Origin: PALSA-188 sp963720075 | GTDB lineage: Bacteria > Acidobacteriota > Terriglobia > Terriglobales > Acidobacteriaceae | Direction: 5' to 3' | DNA length: 64,000 bases | Assembly: GCA_963720075.1 (NCBI GenBank) | Contig: CAVREG010000019.1 | Span: forward strand, 1,426,001-1,490,000 | The notes under the pieces: model-generated | Seen by the model: only the letters and a program-made list of their open reading frames with translations | The model's database searches: none | What the model was told of the DNA's origin: nothing | Translations under genes and position numbers: made by a program | In this document: piece by piece, positions 40,720 to 48,604 of the stretch | Layout of the letters: each line of letters begins with the position of its first letter | Numbering within the stretch: the stretch's first letter is position 1

Positions 40720-42074
40720 GATTGTCCCTTAATCTTGATTTTGTCGCCGTCCTTCAAGTTGTCTGGTGCTGTTGTAATTACATCTTCGCCGCCGTTAAGC
40801 CCTTGTACCAGCACGCCGCCGCTTCGTTGCGACAGAATTTTCACTTCCCGCTGCATTGCTTTGCCGTCAAACGAGAGAAAGACAACTTTCTTTCCGTCCC
40901 GGTCGCGAATCGCCGCGGTGGGCACAAAAACGCCCTGAGGTTGAGAGTTCGGATGCTGTGATTCGTTCGCCAGAAACTTCACCGTGGCGTTCATGTCAGG
41001 CCGCAGATAAGCGTCGGGATGGAGGATTTGCACTTTCACCTGGACAGTCGCCTTAGCCCGGTCTGCCTCCGGCGAGATTTCGGAGATCACGCCGTCGTAC
41101 TTGCGGTCCGGGTACGCATCCGTCGTGATTATTCCCTTTTGCCTGGGACCAAGTTTGGCAAAATCGTCCTGCGCGATATCGAGTTCGACCTGAAGATCAT
41201 TCAGATCGGCGAGAGAGACAACCATGCCTTGAGGGCCGCCTTCGGCCGTGCTGGCAAATCCTGAAGTCACAAGCTCGCCCTTTTCGGCGGAACGCTCGAG
41301 AATCGTTCCCGTCACCGGCGCTCGGATTACGGTCGCATCCAGCAAAGATTTGGCATAATCCGCCTGACCCTGAGCCTGCTCGAGAGCCCCCCGCGCGCGA
41401 GCAATCTCCTCTGCACGCGGACCAATCTTGGTCAGCTGAAAACCCTTGTCCAACGAATCGACCCGCTGCTGGTCAGCGTCAAACTTTGCGGTCGCGTCGT
41501 CCAGGGCTTGCTTCGAGAGCACGCCCTGTGTAAACAGGTTTCGCGTGCGATCGAGTGTGAGTTTGTCATCTACAAGTGTGGCCCGAGCTTCATCTAGATT
41601 GTGCTGGGCCTGTTGAATTTCCTGCGGCCGCGATCCATGCTCCAGCTCTTCCAAATACGCCCGGGCATTGTCGGCAGCGCCTTTCGCTTGCTCGTATTGG
41701 GCGCGGAATTCGTCATCTTCAAGGCGCACGAGAACCTGGCCTTCTTTCACTTTGTCTCCCTTTTCAACGCCGATCCACTTCACCCGGCCCGTGACCTTCG
41801 AATTCAAGTTGATCTTGTGATGGGCGACAATATAGCCGCTGGCGGAAAGAACCACGCCACCGACATCCGTGCTTTGCGCCGATGCGCGAACCACTTGTAC
41901 TTCCGGAACGTCATGCGAGAAAAGACGATAACCTATGGCGGTTATGCCAAGGAGCACCAACACGCCGATTCCGATGAGAATGTAGCCCCGCGCCCAGCCT
42001 GCAGGTTCGCCGCCAGCTGCGTTGCGATCAATTCGCAAGCTTTGCAGCTCTTCGTGTTTTGTATCTATAGCCAT
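40716..42074 (-). CDS. Periplasmic adaptor (MacA/HlyD-like membrane fusion protein)
   Basis: A 452-aa protein with one N-terminal membrane anchor (~29-50), a lipoyl-like half (SGYIVAHHKINLNSKVTGRV), a long coiled-coil hairpin (~115-235), the second lipoyl half (VIRAPVTGTILERSAEKGELV) and beta-barrel domains. It joins the inner-membrane ABC transporter to the outer membrane or substrate. No outer-membrane channel gene is in the operon. Second gene from the 3' end of the exporter operon. Confidence 0.88.
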   Translation of the reverse strand: MAIDTKHEELQSLRIDRNAAGGEPAGWARGYILIGIGVLVLLGITAIGYRLFSHDVPEVQVVRASAQSTDVGGVVLSASGYIVAHHKINLNSKVTGRVKWIGVEKGDKVKEGQVLVRLEDDEFRAQYEQAKGAADNARAYLEELEHGSRPQEIQQAQHNLDEARATLVDDKLTLDRTRNLFTQGVLSKQALDDATAKFDADQQRVDSLDKGFQLTKIGPRAEEIARARGALEQAQGQADYAKSLLDATVIRAPVTGTILERSAEKGELVTSGFASTAEGGPQGMVVSLADLNDLQVELDIAQDDFAKLGPRQKGIITTDAYPDRKYDGVISEISPEADRAKATVQVKVQILHPDAYLRPDMNATVKFLANESQHPNSQPQGVFVPTAAIRDRDGKKVVFLSFDGKAMQREVKILSQRSGGVLVQGLNGGEDVITTAPDNLKDGDKIKIKGQS

Positions 42075-42085
42075 GATTCACGTAG

Positions 42086-42107
42086 GGACAGCCGCCCTCG
42101 GCTGTCC
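42086..42107. repeat. GGACARCCG-type hairpin, copy 2
   Basis: A perfect nine-base-pair hairpin GGACAGCCG-CCCT-CGGCTGTCC between the permease and adaptor genes. The loop is identical to copy 1 at 39960-39981 and one stem pair is changed on both sides. Confidence 0.65.
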
Positions 42108-42117
42108 TGGTCTAAAT

Positions 42118-43281
42118 CTAATCCCGCAGCGCGCTCAGAATATCTCTGCGCGACGCGTGCCACGCCGGCGCGAACCCTCCCAAAACTCCCATAATCAACG
42201 CAAACCCAATCGCGCTGACGATCACTAATGGCGTCATTTGCAAGCTGAACACAACTTCGCTGAACGTCACCTGATTTTGCGTCCCTGTCGTCATGCCATT
42301 GAATGGCAACATCAGCAAGATGCCGAGCGCCGCCCCCATTAATGACAACAGCAGCGATTCCAGCATGAACGAAGTCAAAATACTGGGACGCGAAAATCCA
42401 ATGACGCGTAGAGTAGCGATCTCTCGCCCACGATATGCGACCGCGGCATACATAGTATTCGCGGCTGCAAAACAGGAACCGACCGCCATAATGAAGGCGA
42501 CAATCCATCCCACAACCTTGATCGGGGCGCCCGACTTGGTCTGCGAAGCATAATAGTCAGTTTCCAACATGCCGTTGAGTTCCAGCCGCTGATCGTCATT
42601 GGCGCGATTTTTCAGCGCTTCGGCCGCCGCGGGATCGGTCGCCCGTACCAAAACCGAGGAAAACACCGAACGTTCGAAGTCGGTGACCAATTGATTGACA
42701 TCGCCCCAAATTTCGGAATCATGCGCCGTACCGCTGCCATCAAAGATACCCACGATGGGCCACTCACCCTTCCCGATGTGGACTGTATCCCCGATGTTTG
42801 CGTGTTCAAAGCGGCGATTGATCGAACTGCTGACCACCACTTCTCTCTGTCCGGGCGCGAACCAACGACCGGCGATGATGTGAATCTTGGGTCGCATTTC
42901 AATTCCAATAGGCGAGAGGAAGCGGGTCGTAACATTGGTTTCGCCGGTCCCACCTTTGCGCGGTAGCACTACCACGAGGATATCTTCGCCTGAAACCAGA
43001 GGTTCGCCTTTGCTGTCCTTCGCGACGCCTGGCAAGTCTTTAATTATCTGCACGGCATCGCGAGATACTCCGCCGGCGGCGAGTTCCGAGTCCGACCCTT
43101 TTCGCAGCATCAGCACATTCAGAGGATCGCCTGTGCTGCCAAATGCGCGACCCAAGCCGGCAAGAAGCGCCATGATGAAAACTGCCGTCGCAACCGTGAG
43201 CGCGATTCCGAGCGCAGTCATAATGGTCAGGCTCTTGCGAAGCCGCAGATTGCGTACGTTATAGCTAAGGGGGATTGCCAT
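42118..43281 (-). CDS. ABC exporter permease, FtsX-like
   Basis: A 387-aa permease with an N-terminal membrane helix (~17-45), a large periplasmic domain (~50-250) and three C-terminal helices, the last followed by GFAPAWHASRRDILSALRD. This is the MacB/FtsX permease layout. It pairs with a second permease 32 bases upstream in the same operon. The substrate is unknown. Confidence 0.88.
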   Translation of the reverse strand: MAIPLSYNVRNLRLRKSLTIMTALGIALTVATAVFIMALLAGLGRAFGSTGDPLNVLMLRKGSDSELAAGGVSRDAVQIIKDLPGVAKDSKGEPLVSGEDILVVVLPRKGGTGETNVTTRFLSPIGIEMRPKIHIIAGRWFAPGQREVVVSSSINRRFEHANIGDTVHIGKGEWPIVGIFDGSGTAHDSEIWGDVNQLVTDFERSVFSSVLVRATDPAAAEALKNRANDDQRLELNGMLETDYYASQTKSGAPIKVVGWIVAFIMAVGSCFAAANTMYAAVAYRGREIATLRVIGFSRPSILTSFMLESLLLSLMGAALGILLMLPFNGMTTGTQNQVTFSEVVFSLQMTPLVIVSAIGFALIMGVLGGFAPAWHASRRDILSALRD

Positions 43282-43313
43282 TTCTATTCCTGTCCTTTAA
43301 CGCTAGCCTTGAA

Positions 43314-44456
43314 TCAACCAATATGACGCAAGCCATCCACGATATTCACCTTCGCAGCATGATAAGAAGGCACAAATGAGCTGACGAACCCCACCACCGC
43401 TGCAACCATCAACGCCGCCAGCATGGTAAGTGGAGTGACTTTCATGCCCGTGAAATAACCGCCCTGGCTCGCCATCCCAGTTACGATGACGAAGCAGAGC
43501 AGCGTTCCCACCAGACCTCCTATCAGCGAAAGCGAAACTGCCTCCCCGACGAACAATCCCAGAATGCTGTTTCGGGTAAAGCCGAGAGTTTTCAGCACTG
43601 CAACTTCCCGCGTACGCTCGCGAATGGACATCGCCATAGTATTCGCCGACACCAGCAGGATGGTAAAAACCACAGCCAGGCAGATACTCATGATGAAGGC
43701 TTTGATATTGCCCAGCATCCCAATAAAGCCTAACTGGAAAGCATGTTCGCTTTCGGTCTTGGTGGCACGATCAGCGTTGCGAAACTCCTCATCAATCGCT
43801 TGCGCCACTTTGGGGACGGACTCCGGTGAATCGGCTAGGACCGCGAAGAAACCCTCGCTTCCTTTGAGGTTGGGGAAGCCTTCGTCAATATAATCCTTAT
43901 TGAAATAGATTGACTGGGTTGGATCCGGCGGCGTAAAGATTCCCCGAATCGTCAACTCCAGGTTGACCGGAAAGATTTTCCCCGTAATGTTCAAGCGGTC
44001 GCCGATCTTCCAGCCAAATTTATTCGCCAGCCCCACGTCCACGATGGCCCCTGCTCGATCATGTTGCCAGGCAGCGAGTTGGTCCGGCGGTATCTTGAAT
44101 TCCGAATACACTTTGAAAAATTCCTGCGGATCGGTTCCGAACTGCGCAAAGTAATGTGCCGGTTTGTCGTCTATGTATTGGCCTCCGAACCACTGCTCAT
44201 TGACCACTTCTTTCACACCAGGAATAGCCTGAATCTTCTGGCGGTAAGAGCTCGGCAAACTGAAAACCAGCGAGACCTTATTGCGGACAATCAGGCGCTG
44301 CGCCGATTGTTCTGTCGGCTTGCTGTCATAAAAGCTGCGCCAGATGGTAATTAGAAACGTAAGTAGAAGGAGCGAGCCGCCGATGCTGAAAACTGTCAGA
44401 ATGCTGCGGCGCTTATTTCGGAATGAGTTCTTGCGGACGAAACTAACCAGTGTCAT
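43314..44456 (-). CDS. ABC exporter permease, FtsX-like (first gene of the operon)
   Basis: A 380-aa permease with the same layout as its neighbour: N-terminal helix within SILTVFSIGGSLLLLTFLIT, a periplasmic domain, then three helices containing REVAVLKTLGFTRNSILGLF and the terminal SYHAAKVNIVDGLRHIG. It is the promoter-proximal gene of the permease-permease-adaptor-ATPase operon. Two different permeases would form a heterodimer. Repeated GACGAT sites and palindromes lie upstream. Confidence 0.88.
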   Translation of the reverse strand: MTLVSFVRKNSFRNKRRSILTVFSIGGSLLLLTFLITIWRSFYDSKPTEQSAQRLIVRNKVSLVFSLPSSYRQKIQAIPGVKEVVNEQWFGGQYIDDKPAHYFAQFGTDPQEFFKVYSEFKIPPDQLAAWQHDRAGAIVDVGLANKFGWKIGDRLNITGKIFPVNLELTIRGIFTPPDPTQSIYFNKDYIDEGFPNLKGSEGFFAVLADSPESVPKVAQAIDEEFRNADRATKTESEHAFQLGFIGMLGNIKAFIMSICLAVVFTILLVSANTMAMSIRERTREVAVLKTLGFTRNSILGLFVGEAVSLSLIGGLVGTLLCFVIVTGMASQGGYFTGMKVTPLTMLAALMVAAVVGFVSSFVPSYHAAKVNIVDGLRHIG

Positions 44457-44909
44457 ATGAAAACTCGAGTAATTAAACTGCCAAAAACTACAAACTCAGA
44501 GAATTCCAAAAGCCGCTCAGACAATCGCGAAACAGAATAGACGATGAACTCAAGCTATCGTCAACCAGAATAGACGATTGGAGCCGCGCTGGACAACCAC
44601 CGCTTCCGAATATGATCGTCTCTCATTCGCGTAAAGAGATGTAGTGGAGATAGTCACACCAGTGTGATGACAAATGTCATTCCCGGATTCCAATTGGGGT
44701 CAGGTCGCCGGCGATTTGGTTTGCTCGTCAGAAGAAAAGCCGCCGGTGCGGTCACAGTTTTCCCGTCTTACCGACAAGACATTCGGAATTGTGTTTAAGG
44801 CTTTTACGTGCAGCCACGCTTCGCACCCCGGCATCGCTGAAAACACAAGGTTCGTGCGTCCAATGACGAGTACACTGTGCGAGGTGGCATTCTGGTTAGA
44901 GGCGTAATC
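44457..44909. promoter_or_regulatory. Control region between the exporter operon and the CPBP gene
   Basis: This 453-base divergent gap is rich in candidate operators. AGAATAGACGAT occurs twice, 33 bases apart (44534-44545, 44567-44578), with ATCGTC on the other strand at 44557-44562 and 44615-44620. Two palindromes, TCACAC-CA-GTGTGA (44654-44667) and ATGACA-AA-TGTCAT (44667-44680), sit edge to edge. No gene is supported here. The pattern suggests regulated divergent promoters. Confidence 0.5.
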
Positions 44910-45626
44910 GTGAAGATTTCTGCTGTGGCTCAGTCCGCGTCAGACCGTTACCCCCAAGTCGCTAGCCCAATCCACACGATTTTGGTGCTCGCCGTGTTGG
45001 GCGGTTGGGCCTTCTGGCATAAGATTTCTGCGGATCAATTGAGTGCGGCGGCTAATCCGAACCGGGTGCGCTTTTATCTGGTCACTCTTTTCTTTGAATG
45101 GCTCTTGTTCCTTCTAGTATTGGCGGGCGTGCATCGTAGTGGCGCATCTGTTCTCATCGTTCTCGGAGACCATTGGCATTCCGTCCACCAGGTGCTACGG
45201 GATGTTGGAATTGCCGCTGGGTTCTGGATCGTTGCGGCGCTGCTCCTTTGGATATTCGGCTGGCTCCTGCGCATCGCCGCGCTGGGTCGCAATGTGTCCA
45301 TGCTCCCCCAGCGAGGTATCGAACTGACATTTTGGATAGCACTCTCCGTTACTGCCGGTATTTGCGAGGAGACAATCTTTCGAGGCTACCTGCAACGGCA
45401 GTTCATGGCACTGACTGGGAGTGCTCCCGCTGGCATTCTCCTTTCTGCTGCCGCATTCGGTGCCGCTCACGCGTACCAGGGTTTCCGCATGGTGATCCTG
45501 ATCGGTCTATACGGAGCAATGTTCGGGATTCTGGCGTATTGGCGCGGCAGTGTTCGTCCTGGAATGATCGCCCATGCATGGCAGGATTCATTGAACGGAG
45601 TGCTTGCCGTTCTAATAAGGCATTAG
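44910..45626 (+). CDS. CPBP-family intramembrane metalloprotease
   Basis: A 238-aa membrane protein with about six hydrophobic segments. It has the CPBP (Abi/Rce1-like) motifs in order: EETIFRGYLQRQF (catalytic Glu pair and Arg), AAFGAAHAYQG (His) and MIAHAWQD (His). Members cleave prenylated or signal-like peptides in membranes and some give bacteriocin or phage-related immunity. I take GTG 44910, seven bases after AGAGG; a GTG at 44877 is possible. Confidence 0.82.
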   Translation: MKISAVAQSASDRYPQVASPIHTILVLAVLGGWAFWHKISADQLSAAANPNRVRFYLVTLFFEWLLFLLVLAGVHRSGASVLIVLGDHWHSVHQVLRDVGIAAGFWIVAALLLWIFGWLLRIAALGRNVSMLPQRGIELTFWIALSVTAGICEETIFRGYLQRQFMALTGSAPAGILLSAAAFGAAHAYQGFRMVILIGLYGAMFGILAYWRGSVRPGMIAHAWQDSLNGVLAVLIRH

Positions 45627-45806
45627 AGTCTGTTTGCTACCACTGACGCGCAGTCAGTGGACAATGATGTGCCTTGGTTTGGTGATTGCGCTTAGGTCGC
45701 TGATACGGGCTGGTGACAACCGATCGAAAGTTTCGATTTGCTGCCAAGACATCCACTTCGTCTCATTCGCCGCAAAATGCGGCTCAAGCTATAATTGCGC
45801 CCACAC

Positions 45807-48392
45807 ATGGCTGTCACTTCCGGTACTAAACTCGGACCCTACGAGATTGTCGCTCTGCTCGGCGCGGGCGGAATGGGCGAGGTCTATCGTGCTCGTGACT
45901 CTCGCCTCAAACGCGAGGTCGCGCTTAAAGTCCTTCCACAGGCACTTTCTCTGGACGCTGACCGGCTGCGCCGTTTCGAGCAGGAGGCCTTGGCAACCGC
46001 CGCCCTGAACCATCCTAATATTCTGGCCGTATTCGATATTGGCACCAGCGAGAGTTCGCCTTACGTAGTGTCGGAATTGCTCGAAGGAGAGACTCTCCGT
46101 CAGCGCTTGCGCAGCGGACCCATCGCAATACGGAAGGCATTGGATTATGCCTTGCAAATTGCCCACGGGCTGGCGGCGGCTCACGAAAAAGGAATCATTC
46201 ATCGTGACCTGAAGCCGGAGAATCTATTCCTCACCAATGATGGGCGCATCAAAATCCTGGACTTTGGTCTGGCGAAACTGACCCAGAACGAAGCCGGCGC
46301 CCACACCTCGCCGCCGACTGCGACCCAGGGCACCGAGGCGGGCTCGGTGATGGGGACAGCCGGGTACATGTCGCCGGAACAGGTGCGCGGGATTGCCCTC
46401 GATACGCGCTCCGACATTTTCAGCTTTGGCGCAATTCTTTACGAGATGCTTTCGGGAAAGCGGGCGTTTCATGGAGACACACCCGCCGATACGATGAGCG
46501 CGATCCTGAAAGAAGACCCTCCCGAGTTGAACGAAACCAATCGCAATGTCTCTCCGGCTCTGGAACGTATCGTGCAACACTGCCTGGAGAAGAAGCCCGA
46601 GGCCCGCTTCCATTCCGCAAGCGATATTGCGTTCGATCTCGAACATCTTTCTGGGATTTCGGGCAGCACGGCAAGAATAGCCTCGGTCGAAGTAGTAAAG
46701 CCTCGGCGCCGACTGGCCACCGGGATCGCGGGTGGCATCGCCCTCGCGCTGCTAATGCTCGGCCTCGGCTGGTGGCTCGGTAAGGGAAGTGCACACGCAC
46801 CACTTGCCCAATATCAGCAGATCACCTTCCGCACGGGGTCGATCGGCAACGCCCGGTTCACTCCGGACGGCAGCATCGTCTACAGCGCCGCGTGGGAAGG
46901 CGGCGACAACCAGCTTTATATGTCTCGCACCGACGACCCCGGCTCCCGCGAGCTGGGGCTGAAAGATGCGGAGCTGCTTTCGATCTCCAAGAACGGAGAA
47001 CTCGCGGTTCGACTGAACACCGTGGTCTTCGGTGGCTACGCGCGGGCCGGAACGTTGGCGCGGGTTCCTCTCAGCGGCGGCACGCCCCGCGAAGTTCTCG
47101 ACAATGTGCAGGACGCGGATTGGGCGGCTGACGGAGAAAGTATGGCGATTGTTCGGTACGCCCCGGAAAACAACCACTGGCGTTTGGAATATCCCATCGG
47201 CAAGGTGCTTTTTGACAGCATCAACTGGATCAGTCAACCAAAAATTTCGCCGGATGGCAAATGGGTAGCTTTTGCCGATCATGAAAATCCAGGTGGCGAC
47301 GATGAGGGTTCGGTCGCGGTGATTAGCTCTGATGGCAACGGCAAAGAAAGAAAACTTTCCTCCGGGTGGGAAACGATCGAGGGGATTCTATGGTCTCCGG
47401 CGGGCGATGAGATCTGGTTTACGTCAGCCGTCGGCGGCAGCGCCACGAATCCGAGCGCCGTAACTCTCTCGGGAAAGCAGCGAACGATCACCAATGTTCC
47501 TGGAGGCATGTGGCTCGAAGACATTCGCAACGGAACGGCGCTGATGATTACCCATCAGGAACGAATCGGCATTCGGGGCATGGCGCCTGGCGCAAAAGAA
47601 GAGCGCGAACTGGGGTGGTTCGGATGGTCCATTGTGCGCGATATAAGCCGCGATGGCCGCAAGATTGTTTTTGAAGAGGAAGGAAATGGCGGCGGACCGA
47701 ATTACACGGTCTTCGTGCGCGATACGGATGGCTCGCCTCCAGCGCGCGTAGGCGAAGGGCTCGCCCTCGCAATCTCACCCGATGCGAAATGGGTGATCAG
47801 CAAGCTTCCAAGGGGCGGACCATTGAACCTTGTGCCGACAGGAGCGGGCGAGGCGAGGCACCTTACGCACGATGCTGTTAGCTATGCTGCAGTTCGCTGG
47901 CTACCGGACGCGAAACACCTACTCGCCCAAGGCATCGAATCGGGACACGCAGCACGGGATTACCTGATCGATATCAGCAGTGGCGATTCCAAACCCATTA
48001 CGCCTGAGGGCATCGCAGGTGTGCATCTCTCCCCAGATGGCAAAAGTACGGCGGTGCTTGGCCCCGATGGAAAGTGGGGAATTTGGCCGCTTGACGACGG
48101 CGGCGGCCTTCGCCCAATCCCCGGGCTGGAATCAAGCGATTCTGTGATTGGATGGTCGCCAGACGGCGGATCGGTCTATGCGTTCTCCACCAAAGCGAGC
48201 GAGAAGACCGCGAAAGTCTACCAAGTGAATATCCAGACCGGGAAAATGGAATTATGGAGGACCTTCGGGGCAGAAATGGCTGCGGGAGTTACCGATGTAG
48301 GCCCGCCCAGTCTGTCATCAGGCAGTACCGCTTATGCATATGTCTATGACCGGGTGCTTTCGGAGGCGTACGTTGTAACCGGATTGAAGTAG
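45807..48392 (+). CDS. Membrane Ser/Thr protein kinase with beta-propeller sensor domain
   Basis: An 861-aa protein. The kinase domain (~10-275) is complete: GAGGMG glycine loop, Lys41 in VALK, HRDLKPEN (Asp134), DFG (152-154) and MSPEQ. A membrane helix (~300-325) is followed by an extracytoplasmic TolB/PD40-like beta-propeller with repeats such as FTPDGSIVYSA, ISPDGKWVAFAD and SPDGKSTAVLGP. It likely senses an external ligand and phosphorylates cytoplasmic proteins. TATAAT lies at 45790-45795, eleven bases before the ATG, suggesting a leaderless or nearly leaderless mRNA. Confidence 0.88.
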   Translation: MAVTSGTKLGPYEIVALLGAGGMGEVYRARDSRLKREVALKVLPQALSLDADRLRRFEQEALATAALNHPNILAVFDIGTSESSPYVVSELLEGETLRQRLRSGPIAIRKALDYALQIAHGLAAAHEKGIIHRDLKPENLFLTNDGRIKILDFGLAKLTQNEAGAHTSPPTATQGTEAGSVMGTAGYMSPEQVRGIALDTRSDIFSFGAILYEMLSGKRAFHGDTPADTMSAILKEDPPELNETNRNVSPALERIVQHCLEKKPEARFHSASDIAFDLEHLSGISGSTARIASVEVVKPRRRLATGIAGGIALALLMLGLGWWLGKGSAHAPLAQYQQITFRTGSIGNARFTPDGSIVYSAAWEGGDNQLYMSRTDDPGSRELGLKDAELLSISKNGELAVRLNTVVFGGYARAGTLARVPLSGGTPREVLDNVQDADWAADGESMAIVRYAPENNHWRLEYPIGKVLFDSINWISQPKISPDGKWVAFADHENPGGDDEGSVAVISSDGNGKERKLSSGWETIEGILWSPAGDEIWFTSAVGGSATNPSAVTLSGKQRTITNVPGGMWLEDIRNGTALMITHQERIGIRGMAPGAKEERELGWFGWSIVRDISRDGRKIVFEEEGNGGGPNYTVFVRDTDGSPPARVGEGLALAISPDAKWVISKLPRGGPLNLVPTGAGEARHLTHDAVSYAAVRWLPDAKHLLAQGIESGHAARDYLIDISSGDSKPITPEGIAGVHLSPDGKSTAVLGPDGKWGIWPLDDGGGLRPIPGLESSDSVIGWSPDGGSVYAFSTKASEKTAKVYQVNIQTGKMELWRTFGAEMAAGVTDVGPPSLSSGSTAYAYVYDRVLSEAYVVTGLK

Positions 48393-48604
48393 GGCTTGCG
48401 TTGCCCGGATGATTCTCAATTCGCCTAATCTGGTCGAACACCTTCTTCGATAATTAAGAGGAGCGATCCGCGCCTCGCACTAGTTGAGTCACTTTCGTAA
48501 CTCCCTTAATTAGTTACTCCGCATTATCCTAGTTGCACTCCTCCTCACAGTTGTAATCCTGCGTCTTTTGATCCGACGACGTTTTTGCACGAGGCTCGAA
48601 AAGA

